A DNA stretch of 16,825 bases from an uncultured Ruminococcus sp. Its GTDB lineage: Bacteria; Bacillota; Clostridia; Oscillospirales; Ruminococcaceae. Each line of letters begins with the position of its first letter. Within the stretch, counting starts at the first letter, position 1. The translations under genes were made by a program, and so were the position numbers. The stretch covers positions 1 to 16,825 of the forward strand of contig URTF01000045.1 in NCBI GenBank assembly GCA_900550695.1. Reading direction: 5' to 3'. Below, piece by piece: positions 1-7,756 of this stretch. Below the pieces are notes generated by a model. That model was not told the DNA's origin, searched no databases, and saw only the letters and a program-made list of their open reading frames with translations.

Positions 1-114
1 AAACGCAGTATAATACTACGGAATACATTCCGAATGTATTTCAGGTTTCGCTAACGCAGAAGATGCACAAAGTCGTAGAAAATTTGCCGTGAGGGAGGTT
101 TTTAGAGGTTCCCT
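1..114. repeat. Palindromic MITE-like repeat, copy 1 (left part cut by window edge)
   Basis: This is the right-hand part of the element that is complete at 3561-3727. From position 45 to 114 it matches 3658-3727 at 68 of 70 bases; the differences are two transitions. The central part (about 8-44) differs in length and forms its own small hairpin (AATACATTC / GAATGTATT), so the fold is kept although the sequence changed. The outer end GGTTTTTAGAGGTTCCCT touches the TAA stop codon of the ATPase subunit I gene. The left half lies outside the window. No ORF is supported inside it. It is probably a non-autonomous transposable element or a related palindromic dispersed repeat. Confidence 0.85.
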
Positions 115-2052
115 TTATTCTATGGTTTCATCATAGTTTATTTTAACGGGTGTAAACGGTGTGCCGCCGCCCGTGTAAAACCGTGAGAAGATCTCGTAGA
201 ATTCAAGTCGGAGCGACTGGATACCTACGAGGAGGGCTTCAATGCCCATTACAAAAACGTTGCCGATAACAACGACTATCGGAACTGCGCCTGCTGCCAC
301 CTGATCCGCAAGAGCCATTACAACGAGCATCATAGACGCATGGGAAAGAACGAAGCCGCCTACACGGACGAACGAAAGCGTATTCGTTGCATAACCGAGC
401 AGGAACTCGAAAACTTCAAAGAAGTTAGCGGCGATAAAGTCGCCTACTCCGCCCTCCATGTGATATTTCTTACCCCTTACCCAATAGGAAAGAGGTTCAC
501 GCAGGAACATCGCAATGAGCGGAAGAACGATAAGGATAAGGACATAAGCGGTATTCACGATATGCACGCCGAAAAGCTCGCAAACCGCACCGACAAGTAT
601 CGAACCGAAGAACACGAAGCCCGCAATGCCGTTGTTGCTGAACAGCGCATTTTCATACTCCTTGTTCTTTATGCCGACGATAATGTTTATCATTATCGAG
701 ATGAACATTATGAATACGCCGATAACGATTCCTCCGATGAGGATAGTCGTAACGTTTTCCATTACCCTGAACGGCAGGAAGCTTATTCCGAGCGCTTCAT
801 AAACGGGGTCGAGAAGATGCTCATAACCGAACACGCTTCCGTAGATAAATCCGAATATCGCACCCGAGATGCCTACTCTTGTAAGGATAGGGCCGAGCGA
901 GAAACGCTTGAACTTCCAGAGCAATGCGCCCAGAAGTGCAATTACAAGTCCGTGTCCGACATCGCCGAACATTATTCCGAAGAAAAGCGTGTATGTGACG
1001 GCAACGAGCATTGTCGGGTTAACGCCGTTATATGCAGGGAGTCCGTACATTTCAACGAACATCGAGAACGGCTGGGCGAACTTGTTGTTGCGGAGCTTTA
1101 TCGGCGGCGCAAGCTGACCGTTCGCATCGGCAGGCTGCATTACAACGGAAACGCCCTCCATATCGTCGAAAAGCTTAAGGAACATATCCGAATCGCTCTT
1201 CGGGACGAAGCCGACAACTGCAAATTTGCCGTTTGTAACAGCCGCTTTGCTTCGCAGGTCGAAGTTATCGTGACGTGATTTATAGTGCGTGAAAAGCTCG
1301 TCCAGATGCTTGATCTCGCCGTCAATATACTCGGAAATGCTCTTGTCGAGAGCGTCTTTCTTTTCGGTGAAGTCCTTTATCTTTGCGGCAAGCTCCGCAA
1401 CAGCGTCCTCGGACGTGCCGTGTACGAAATCGGCGATCCTTATTCGTTCAAAGTAGAGCGACTTGAAAATATCGTCCACTTCTTCTGCGCAGGAAACAGG
1501 GGTGATATAAAGTCCCCAGTAATACTCGGTCTCCTCGGTGAAATACTCGAAATAGAACGTTTTATCTTCATAATACGGCAGTTTGTTGTAGCTGTCGACA
1601 GGGAGCCGTCCGAAACGCACCTTGATATGCTCGCAGGAAAAAAGCTTTTCAAAATCAGCGTCAAGACCTTTAAGGTGCTGCACCTGATTGAGCGCTCGTT
1701 CATACTCGCCGATGCTGTCGGTGACTTCGGTTCTCTGCTTTGCAAGCTCTTTGAGCTTTTCAAGAACGCTGTCAACGTATTTTCCGTCTTTTGTGAGGTT
1801 TTCGTTAAAATCCTTGCTGACTTCAACGCTGCCGATCCTGACATTCGCCAATGCGGAGATCTCTGTCATCTTTCGCAGGATACTGTTATAAGGGTTTTCT
1901 TCTTTGAGCGAGGAAAAACCTTTGCTTTTGGCATTTGCCCCTACCGCAGATTCGATGTGAAAGCAGCCGCATTCGGAAAGCTTTTCAAGCACCGCATCAA
2001 GGTCTTTCGTCAGACCCGCAATGTTGACAAATTCCATTTTTTCAATTGACAT
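115..2052 (-). CDS. ntpI: V/A-type ATP synthase/ATPase subunit I (membrane a-type subunit)
   Basis: A 645-residue protein, the usual length for bacterial V/A-type subunit I. It forms the membrane half-channel that passes H+ or Na+ to the rotor ring. The soluble N-terminal half (about 1-330) contains coiled-coil stretches (about 90-125 and 215-255). The C-terminal half (about 340-615) carries seven or eight hydrophobic segments. Family marks are visible: FGDVGHG near 362-368, LSFVRVGGFVLSHA with the conserved transport arginine at about R563, and RLEFYEIF near 615-622. The ATG is preceded by AAGGGGTGAG, and the gene follows the C subunit gene after a 19-base gap, so the two are co-transcribed. 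The stop codon abuts a palindromic repeat. The ion (H+ or Na+) cannot be told from this subunit. The rotor and catalytic genes are expected beyond the left edge. Confidence 0.95.
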   Translation of the reverse strand: MSIEKMEFVNIAGLTKDLDAVLEKLSECGCFHIESAVGANAKSKGFSSLKEENPYNSILRKMTEISALANVRIGSVEVSKDFNENLTKDGKYVDSVLEKLKELAKQRTEVTDSIGEYERALNQVQHLKGLDADFEKLFSCEHIKVRFGRLPVDSYNKLPYYEDKTFYFEYFTEETEYYWGLYITPVSCAEEVDDIFKSLYFERIRIADFVHGTSEDAVAELAAKIKDFTEKKDALDKSISEYIDGEIKHLDELFTHYKSRHDNFDLRSKAAVTNGKFAVVGFVPKSDSDMFLKLFDDMEGVSVVMQPADANGQLAPPIKLRNNKFAQPFSMFVEMYGLPAYNGVNPTMLVAVTYTLFFGIMFGDVGHGLVIALLGALLWKFKRFSLGPILTRVGISGAIFGFIYGSVFGYEHLLDPVYEALGISFLPFRVMENVTTILIGGIVIGVFIMFISIMINIIVGIKNKEYENALFSNNGIAGFVFFGSILVGAVCELFGVHIVNTAYVLILIVLPLIAMFLREPLSYWVRGKKYHMEGGVGDFIAANFFEVFEFLLGYATNTLSFVRVGGFVLSHASMMLVVMALADQVAAGAVPIVVVIGNVFVMGIEALLVGIQSLRLEFYEIFSRFYTGGGTPFTPVKINYDETIE

Positions 2053-2071
2053 AAAAACAGCTCACCCCTTT

Positions 2072-3142
2072 TTATACTATTATCAAAGATTCTATCTGCT
2101 TTGAGGGAACGCCGTAACGGACGCCCTCGATAATGCTTATCAGATTGTGAAGCTCCACTCCCATAAGGTACATGAACGCATAAACGCTTACCGATGCCGC
2201 CTGCGAATCCCTGAGTGCCGCCTTTGCATACTTGAAGCGAAGCTTGCTCGCTGCAAGCTCAAGATCGTCAGCGTCCTTGCTGTCAAGTCCGTTTTCGGCG
2301 ATAACTCTGCCGTAATAGGTCTTGGAAAAGCGCTTGATGAACTCTTCGCCGCTGCCCGATGAATACAGATCCTCAAGCTTTGCTTTGGACATTCTTCCCT
2401 CAAAGGAGAAGGTCTTATCGAATATTTCTTTTTCATCGCTGCCGAAGAATTCTTTCAGTCGGTAAGCATTGATGATATTGATAAGGTCGATATCGGTCAG
2501 TATCATAAGGTCAAGCTTGTCCGCTTCCGCTTTTTGGTAATGCTTTGAAGCTTCAACAAGTCCCTCATAATAGTAGCTGCGCAGGACATATTCGCACTTG
2601 CCGCAGTCGATACGTCCGTTTTCATCGGTCGGAACGTCTTTGAGAAGCTCATAGTAGCGTGTTTTCTTCAAAAATTCGAGCAGCTCGGCGAATGAACGTA
2701 CCTTTGCTATTTCGATAAGGTCGAACGAAGTCATTCCGTTGAGATAAATGGGTATGCTTTCGATCTGCCCCTCCGAATCGGCGTTGATGAAGCGCATACA
2801 GCTAAGGATTATGTCGATCTCGGCGGAAACTATCTTGAAATTGTAAAATTCCTGCCGCCCGATGCGTTCAAAGCCCGTTATCCTGCCGTAAAGCTCAAAG
2901 TTATAACGCTGCAAAAGGCTTTCGAGGAAGCCTCTGTGTATCGTATTTACATCGACCGAAGCCAATATCGTGCTGTAGTGCGTATTTTTTTTGAGGTAAT
3001 CCGCAATATCGGCAACGCTCTGCTTTGTTACAAGCTCGGCATAGTCCTCTGCGGTAACACGCTTTCCGTACATTGCACGTATTTTTGCAACGGTCGCATA
3101 ATATTTGCCCTTGGTATAAGAGCCGTGCTTTTTGTTACTCAC
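2072..3142 (-). CDS. ntpC: V/A-type ATPase subunit C (AC39/d-type central stalk)
   Basis: A 356-residue soluble protein of the AC39 (V-ATPase subunit d/C) family. It caps the membrane rotor ring and couples it to the central stalk. It is largely helical, starts with a basic stretch followed by YATVAKIRAMYGK, and ends with MGVELHNLISIIEGVRYG, the typical C-terminal AC39 signature containing E-x-x-N-L-x-x-I-I. The start is GTG at 3140-3142, preceded by GAGGG six bases upstream; no better ATG fits. It begins 15 bases after the coiled-coil stalk gene and ends 19 bases before subunit I, an operon arrangement. Subunit C stands before I here, unlike the I-K-E-C order of the Enterococcus ntp operon. 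Confidence 0.93.
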   Translation of the reverse strand: MSNKKHGSYTKGKYYATVAKIRAMYGKRVTAEDYAELVTKQSVADIADYLKKNTHYSTILASVDVNTIHRGFLESLLQRYNFELYGRITGFERIGRQEFYNFKIVSAEIDIILSCMRFINADSEGQIESIPIYLNGMTSFDLIEIAKVRSFAELLEFLKKTRYYELLKDVPTDENGRIDCGKCEYVLRSYYYEGLVEASKHYQKAEADKLDLMILTDIDLINIINAYRLKEFFGSDEKEIFDKTFSFEGRMSKAKLEDLYSSGSGEEFIKRFSKTYYGRVIAENGLDSKDADDLELAASKLRFKYAKAALRDSQAASVSVYAFMYLMGVELHNLISIIEGVRYGVPSKQIESLIIV

Positions 3143-3157
3143 AACGATCCCTCTTTA

Positions 3158-3472
3158 TCAGCCGTTAACGATCGCATGGAAGATATCCTCTTCCCAGCTT
3201 CCGTGACGGTTCTCATACACGTCTTTAAGACGTTCGATCTCCTTTTCGCCCTCGGCATTGATAGCTTCGAGCTTTTTGTCGGCTTCGGCTTTTTCCTTTT
3301 CTTCGATCTCTTTGAGGGTCGCATCGGCAGCCTTTATGCGGGATTCAATGATCTTTTCCTGCTGCTCCTTTGCGCCTGCTATGATAAGGTTGCGCTGTTT
3401 TTCAGCTTCGGCAAGCTTTTCCGAAGCACTTTTATCGATCTCGAGAATGCTCTGGATAATATTTTCGTCCAT
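3158..3472 (-). CDS. V/A-type ATPase peripheral-stalk coiled-coil subunit (G/H type)
   Basis: A 104-residue protein that is almost entirely charged coiled coil: from about residue 12 to 90 it is rich in K, E, A and Q with heptad-like spacing and no membrane segment. This fits the small peripheral-stalk subunit (G in eukaryotic V-ATPases, AhaH/NtpF in prokaryotes), which pairs with subunit E to hold the catalytic head still. The position directly before subunits C and I supports this more than the sequence, because such coiled coils diverge quickly. The ATG has only a distant AAGGA, 13 bases upstream, so initiation may be weak. The upstream leader holds a stem-loop and then the palindromic repeat. 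No convincing promoter was seen in front. Confidence 0.8.
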   Translation of the reverse strand: MDENIIQSILEIDKSASEKLAEAEKQRNLIIAGAKEQQEKIIESRIKAADATLKEIEEKEKAEADKKLEAINAEGEKEIERLKDVYENRHGSWEEDIFHAIVNG

Positions 3473-3526
3473 AACTTACGATCATTCCTTTCTTTAAGTC
3501 TGACTTTGTGTTCGGCAACTGCAAAA

Positions 3527-3553
3527 CCCATGCTGTTTTGTCGGCAGCATGGG
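3527..3553. terminator. Perfect 9-bp stem-loop upstream of the ATPase genes
   Basis: CCCATGCTG (3527-3535) pairs perfectly with CAGCATGGG (3545-3553) across a 9-base loop. On the minus strand the stem is followed by only four T residues. On the plus strand it is followed by CA and six T. It lies between the upstream fru/pts operon and the ATPase genes, so it may insulate the two or act in the leader of the ATPase transcript. The role is inferred. Confidence 0.5.
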
Positions 3554-3560
3554 CATTTTT

Positions 3561-3727
3561 TAGGGGTTCTCTAAAAACCGGAACACGAGCAAATTTTCGT
3601 TGGGACTTTGCGCAGCTTCAAGGCAGCGAAACGCAGTGAATACTTGATGTATTTCAAGTTTCGCTAACGCAGAAGATGCGCAAAGCCGTAGAAAATTTGC
3701 CGTGAGGGAGGTTTTTAGAGGTTCCCT
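3561..3727. repeat. Palindromic MITE-like repeat, complete copy
   Basis: An element of about 167 bases whose two halves are imperfect inverted copies, so the transcript could fold into one long hairpin. The outer ends read AGGGGTTCTCTAAAAACC and, reverse-complemented from the right, AGGGAACCTCTAAAAACC (15 of 18 equal). Further in, GCAAATTTTC, TTTGCGCA and GCGAAAC each recur inverted on the other side, around a small central stem (CTTGA / TCAAG). TTA occurs directly at both outer ends (3560-3562 and 3727-3729), as expected for a short target duplication. No transposase is encoded; a 62-codon frame across it looks accidental. A second copy lies at 1-114. It sits in the gap between the pts and ATPase operons. 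Confidence 0.85.
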
Positions 3728-3736
3728 TATGTAACA

Positions 3737-3776
3737 CCAATACCGCACAAGGCTTTTTCGCTTTGTACGGTGTTGG
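3737..3776 (-). terminator. Stem-loop after ptsI, probable operon terminator
   Basis: It starts 13 bases after the ptsI stop. On the minus strand CCAACACCGTACAAAGC pairs with GCCTTGTGCGGTATTGG over 17 positions with two mismatches and one G-U, around a 6-base GAAAAA loop. The downstream tract (TGTTACATAAG) is poor in T, so termination may be partial or the T tract may have been changed by the adjacent repeat. Placement and stem strength support an operon end. Confidence 0.55.
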
Positions 3777-3789
3777 AAAATTTATAAAA

Positions 3790-5424
3790 TTACTTTGAAA
3801 GGTCGCATTTTCTTACTGCGTCCCTTACCTTTAATACGAAGGTCGGCGAAACGGAAAGCTCGTCGATTCCCATTCGCAGGAACGTTTCGGTAAGGCTCGT
3901 GTCAGCCGCAAGCTCTCCGCAAATACCTATCCAAGCGCCGTGCTTGTGAGCGTTTTCAGCCGACATTTCGATAAGGCGAAGAATAGCTTCGTGGTGAGTG
4001 TCGATGAACTGCTCAATATTGGCGTTCTGACGGTCGCAGGCGAGAGTATACTGCGTGAGATCGTTCGTGCCGACGCTGAAAAAGTCCACCATCGGCGCAA
4101 GCCTGTCGCTTATTATCGCAGCCGCAGGAGTTTCTATCATAATGCCGAGTTCCACATTGTCGGAGACCTCAACACCCTCCGATTTGAGCTGTTCCCTGAC
4201 CTCGCTGCACATTGCAAGTATCTTTTCGACCTCGGAAACGCTCGTTATCATCGGGAACATTATGCCGAGATTGCCGTAAGCCGACGCTCTGTAAAGCGCA
4301 CGGAGCTGTGTTCTGAAAATTTCGGGTCGTGTAAGACAAATTCTTATTGCACGGTAGCCGAGCGCAGGATTTTCTTCCTTTTCCAGTCCGAAATAATCGA
4401 CCTGCTTGTCTGCGCCGATGTCAAGAGTTCGGATTATGACATTTTTGCCTGCCATGCTTTCAAGAACACGCTTGTAAGCGGCGAACTGCTGCTCCTCGGT
4501 CGGGTAATCGCTGCTTTCGAGATAGAGAAATTCGCTTCGGAACAAGCCTATTCCGCCTGCATCATTCGCAAGTACAGCACCGATGTTGTCAACGCTGCCG
4601 ATGTTGGCGTAAATGTTGATCTTTCTGCCGTCAAGGGTGACATTTTCCTTGCCTTTGAGTTCCTGTAAGAGATGCTTTTTCTCCTCGTCCTCTTTGCGCT
4701 TCTTTTCGAGCCTTGCAACGGTCTCTTTATCGGGGTCAATGAAAATTTCGCCCGTGTAGCCGTCAACAGCGGCAAAAACTCCGCTCTTTACAGTGTTAAG
4801 AAGCTCCGTTCCGACGCCTATTATAGCAGGGATATTCATATTTCTTGCAAGAATTGCCGTGTGCGAATTGGACGAGCCGAAAGCCGTCACAAATGCAAGA
4901 ACTTTATCCTTGTCGAGCTGAACGGTTTCGCTCGGTGCGAGGTCGTCTGCGCAGATTATCACCTTTTCATCGGAAACAGCGTCCGAACCGCCCCCGTCCG
5001 AAAGGCAGCTTATGATACGGTTGGAAATATCCTTGACATCAGCCGAACGAGCCTGCATATATGCATCGTCCATCGAAGCGAACATTTCCGAGAAGTTGTC
5101 CGCCGTTACTGCGACCGCATATTCGGCATTGACAGACTGCGTTTCGATAATGCTTGCGATAGACTCATTGTAGTCCTCGTCCTCTATCATCATCTGATGT
5201 ATCTCAAAGATCTGCGCATTTGCCTCGCCGACCTCTTTGAGCGCCTTTTCGTAAATCGTGCGGAGCTGCTCTGTGGCTTTTTCCTTTGCCTTTTCAAGCC
5301 TTGCCTTTTCCGCTTCAATATCTTCGATGTGAGTTCTCTTGACCGATGCTTCTCTGCGAGTGAAAACGGAAATGCGTCCGAGTGCGATAGCACCGTAAAC
5401 TCCCTTGCCCTTTAAAGTTGTCAT
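3790..5424 (-). CDS. ptsI: PTS Enzyme I (phosphoenolpyruvate-protein phosphotransferase)
   Basis: A 544-residue cytosolic enzyme that takes phosphate from PEP onto a histidine and passes it to HPr. The N-terminal part (about 1-145) is the HPr-binding helical domain. The swivelling phosphohistidine domain has the active histidine at H188 in GSSNSHTAILAR. The C-terminal PEP-binding barrel shows GIGLFRSEFLY, IRTLDIGADK, GIMIETPAA, SVGTNDLTQY and the catalytic-cysteine motif GICGE. The start at 5424 was chosen because GGGAGGAG lies seven bases before it; a frame extension of 20 residues upstream has no such site and no family homology. The loop around H188 departs from the usual GGRTSH. It is the last gene of the fru operon, 62 bases after ptsH, and is followed by a stem-loop. 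Confidence 0.96.
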   Translation of the reverse strand: MTTLKGKGVYGAIALGRISVFTRREASVKRTHIEDIEAEKARLEKAKEKATEQLRTIYEKALKEVGEANAQIFEIHQMMIEDEDYNESIASIIETQSVNAEYAVAVTADNFSEMFASMDDAYMQARSADVKDISNRIISCLSDGGGSDAVSDEKVIICADDLAPSETVQLDKDKVLAFVTAFGSSNSHTAILARNMNIPAIIGVGTELLNTVKSGVFAAVDGYTGEIFIDPDKETVARLEKKRKEDEEKKHLLQELKGKENVTLDGRKINIYANIGSVDNIGAVLANDAGGIGLFRSEFLYLESSDYPTEEQQFAAYKRVLESMAGKNVIIRTLDIGADKQVDYFGLEKEENPALGYRAIRICLTRPEIFRTQLRALYRASAYGNLGIMFPMITSVSEVEKILAMCSEVREQLKSEGVEVSDNVELGIMIETPAAAIISDRLAPMVDFFSVGTNDLTQYTLACDRQNANIEQFIDTHHEAILRLIEMSAENAHKHGAWIGICGELAADTSLTETFLRMGIDELSVSPTFVLKVRDAVRKCDLSK

Positions 5425-5445
5425 AGATAAGCTCCTCCCGTTGGA

Positions 5446-5473
5446 GCATCGGACAGCACTCACCGTCCGATGC
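5446..5473 (-). other. Stem-loop between ptsH and ptsI
   Basis: GCATCGGAC (5446-5454) and GTCCGATGC (5465-5473) form a perfect 9-bp stem with a 10-base loop in the ptsH-ptsI gap, ending just before the ptsI ribosome binding site (5431-5440). In the direction of transcription no T run follows, so it is not a classical terminator. It could protect the 3' end of a ptsH-containing mRNA and so raise HPr relative to EI. That role is inferred. Confidence 0.6.
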
Positions 5474-5486
5474 TTTTGTGTCAAAA

Positions 5487-5753
5487 TTATTCGCCGAAAC
5501 CGTCCTCGAACATCTTTACGAATTCATCAAGTACAGCCTGCTCATCGCCGCCCGAAACGGTCAGCTCAACGTCTGTGCCTTTCTTGATGCCTGCTGCCAT
5601 TATCTGCATTACAGCCTTAGCCTTGATCTCCTTGCCGTTGGCTTTCATAACGATCTCGCTGTCGGGGTGTTCCTTTGCTGCCTTTGCGATCATTCCTGCG
5701 GGACGCATATGCATACCCTCTGCATTTACTACCGTTACAACCTTTGATACCAT
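5487..5753 (-). CDS. ptsH: PTS phosphocarrier protein HPr (lacks regulatory Ser46)
   Basis: An 88-residue protein, the usual HPr length. It accepts phosphate from Enzyme I on His15 and hands it to EIIA. His15 and Arg17 are present in GMHMRPAG. The helix after NGKEI reads AKAVMQIMAAGI. In Gram-positive HPr this place is KSIM, where Ser46 is phosphorylated by HPr kinase to signal carbon catabolite repression through CcpA. Here the residue is alanine (A47 in this numbering, codon GCT), so that switch should be absent. The AAGGAG ribosome site is well placed. It lies 59 bases after fruA and before ptsI. Its catalytic role is clear. Whether the genome has a second, Ser46-bearing HPr cannot be seen here. 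Confidence 0.96.
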   Translation of the reverse strand: MVSKVVTVVNAEGMHMRPAGMIAKAAKEHPDSEIVMKANGKEIKAKAVMQIMAAGIKKGTDVELTVSGGDEQAVLDEFVKMFEDGFGE

Positions 5754-5812
5754 AGTTATTCTCTCCTTATAAAAAATTTTTTATTCTTAAATAAATTGCT
5801 TGTTTTGAAAAT

Positions 5813-7723
5813 TTACTTTGCGATCTTCTTTTTGAAAAGTCCGAGTAAAAGCATACCGATAACTGAACCTACAACGAGTGATACAAGATACATTACAGGG
5901 TTTCCGACTACGGGGAATACGAAGATGCCGCCGTGAGGTGCCCGAAGTGTGCAGCCGAATGCCATTGAAAGTCCGCCTGCCGCTGCTGCTCCGACAAGGC
6001 AGGCAGGGATAACTCTTGCAGGGTCGGCAGCCGCATAAGGGATCGCACCCTCTGTGACGAAGCTGAGTCCCATAATGTAGTTTACAGGTCCGTTCTTGCG
6101 CTCGTCCTCTGTAAATCTGTCCTTGAAGAATGTCGTTGCGAGTGCGATAGCGAGCGGAGGAACCATACCGCCGATCATTACAGCCGCCATTATGTCATAG
6201 TTGCCCGATGCGATAGCCGCCGTGCCGAATACATACGCCGCCTTGTTGAACGGACCGCCCATATCTATCGACATCATTCCGCCGAGTACACAGCCGAGAA
6301 GGATCTTGCTCGAATTTCCCATATTGGAAAGAAAGCTTGAAAGTCCCTCATTGAGCATACCCATTATCGGGTTAACTGCGCACATCATTATTGCGACAAT
6401 TGCAAGTCCGCCGAGAGGATAGATGAGAACGGGCTTTATTCCGTTGAGTGCTTTCGGCATTTTATCACAGGCTTTTTCAAGCATAAGCGTGAGGAAACCG
6501 CCGATGAAGCCTGCAAGCAAAGCTCCGAGGAAGCCGGAGGGAACGTCACCTGCGGGTGAAGTGAATGTTGCGCCCGAAACAGCCATTGCACCGCCTGCCA
6601 TACCTACAAGAAGTCCCGGTCTGTCTGCAATGCTCTTGCCGATATAGCCTGCAAGGATAGGTATCATAAAGTTGAATGCGTAACCGCCGATAGTCTTGAA
6701 CCAGGCAGCAGCCGCAAGGTGCGTACCGAAGCCGCTGTCCTGAGGTGCGCCGCCTATCGAGTCAATGAGAAATGCGAGAGCGATGAAAATACCGCCTGCA
6801 ACGGTGAACGGGAGCATATTTGATACGCCGTTCATAAGGTGCTTGTAAAGCTTTCTTCCGAAGCTTTCATTTCCCGATGAGGACGGGCTTTCGGACTTTC
6901 CGCCCTCGTGATGATAGATCGGAACTTCACCGTATTCAGCACGGTTGATAAGCGCCTCGGGTATCTTTATTCCGTCCGATACCTTTGTGATGATAACCCT
7001 TTTTCCGTCAAACCGAGCCATTTCGACAGCCTTGTCAGCCGCAACGATAATGCCGTCGCAGTTTGCTATCTCCTCATCGGTGAGGATATTCTTTGCGCCG
7101 CCCGAGCCGTTCGTTTCGACCTTTATCGAGATGCCAAGCTTCTCTCCTGCCTTTTCGAGAGCCTCGGCAGCCATATATGTGTGCGCAATTCCTGTCGGGC
7201 AAGCCGTTACCGCAAGGACTTTGTAGCCGTCAGCCGACTTAACTTCCTCTTTCGGCTCATCGGGGAACTTTTCGTTCTCCATATCGTCAATGACTTTGAG
7301 GAATTCGTCCTTGTCCTTTGCGGCAAGAAGCTTCGCACGGAAATCCTCGTCCATAAGGATCGTCATAAGTCTTGAAAGCACTTCAAGGTGAACGTCACCG
7401 TCATTCGGTGCTGCTATCATAAACAGGAGGTTGGAGGGTTCGTCATCGAGCGCCTCGTAATCAACGCCCTCAGGAACTGTCATTGCCGCAAGTGACGGCG
7501 CTTTTACCGCTTCGCTCTTTGCGTGGGGTATCGCAATGCCCTCGCCGACAGCCGTTGAACCCTTTTCTTCACGGGCAAGAATACCCTTTTTGTATTCGTC
7601 CTTATCCGCAATATTTCCGCCCTTTACCTGAAGATCCACGAGCATATCGATAGCTTCGCTCTTGTTCTTGGGCGAACCGCCGAGCATGATGCTTTCTTTG
7701 TTAAGCAGGTCAACTATTCTCAT
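5813..7723 (-). CDS. fruA: Fructose PTS permease EIIABC
   Basis: A 636-residue three-domain permease that imports fructose and phosphorylates it to fructose-1-phosphate. EIIA (about 1-150) has its phosphorylation histidine at H67 in GIAIPHAK. EIIB (about 166-265) has its cysteine at C175 in TACPTGIAHTYMAAEAL, the typical fructose EIIB loop. A Ser/Gly-rich linker follows (about 275-290). EIIC (about 290-632) is a multi-span membrane domain with Gly-rich motifs such as SPAGDVPSGFLGALLAGF and MGLSFVTEGAIPYAAADP, and ends in a basic tail. The A-B-C order matches Gram-positive FruA. GAGGAGG lies seven bases before the ATG, and 33 bases separate it from fruK. Context with a 1-phosphofructokinase supports fructose over mannose-type substrates. 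Confidence 0.96.
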   Translation of the reverse strand: MRIVDLLNKESIMLGGSPKNKSEAIDMLVDLQVKGGNIADKDEYKKGILAREEKGSTAVGEGIAIPHAKSEAVKAPSLAAMTVPEGVDYEALDDEPSNLLFMIAAPNDGDVHLEVLSRLMTILMDEDFRAKLLAAKDKDEFLKVIDDMENEKFPDEPKEEVKSADGYKVLAVTACPTGIAHTYMAAEALEKAGEKLGISIKVETNGSGGAKNILTDEEIANCDGIIVAADKAVEMARFDGKRVIITKVSDGIKIPEALINRAEYGEVPIYHHEGGKSESPSSSGNESFGRKLYKHLMNGVSNMLPFTVAGGIFIALAFLIDSIGGAPQDSGFGTHLAAAAWFKTIGGYAFNFMIPILAGYIGKSIADRPGLLVGMAGGAMAVSGATFTSPAGDVPSGFLGALLAGFIGGFLTLMLEKACDKMPKALNGIKPVLIYPLGGLAIVAIMMCAVNPIMGMLNEGLSSFLSNMGNSSKILLGCVLGGMMSIDMGGPFNKAAYVFGTAAIASGNYDIMAAVMIGGMVPPLAIALATTFFKDRFTEDERKNGPVNYIMGLSFVTEGAIPYAAADPARVIPACLVGAAAAGGLSMAFGCTLRAPHGGIFVFPVVGNPVMYLVSLVVGSVIGMLLLGLFKKKIAK

Positions 7724-7756
7724 AATAAGTCCTCCTCATCAATTTTATGTCAACGA

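Noticed and set aside
340..2049. Long plus-strand open frames (340-1278 and 1285-2049) opposite the ATPase subunit I gene
   Set aside because: They are antisense to a clearly conserved gene, have highly charged or low-complexity translations, no family motifs and no ribosome sites. They are by-products of codon bias.
3560..3748. 62-codon minus-strand frame across the palindromic repeat
   Set aside because: It lies wholly within the repeat and its flanks, has no ribosome site and does not resemble a transposase.
5425..5484. Longer N-terminus for Enzyme I (20 extra residues)
   Set aside because: It would use a start with no ribosome site inside the ptsH-ptsI hairpin. The ATG at 5424 has GGGAGGAG and matches the family N-terminus.
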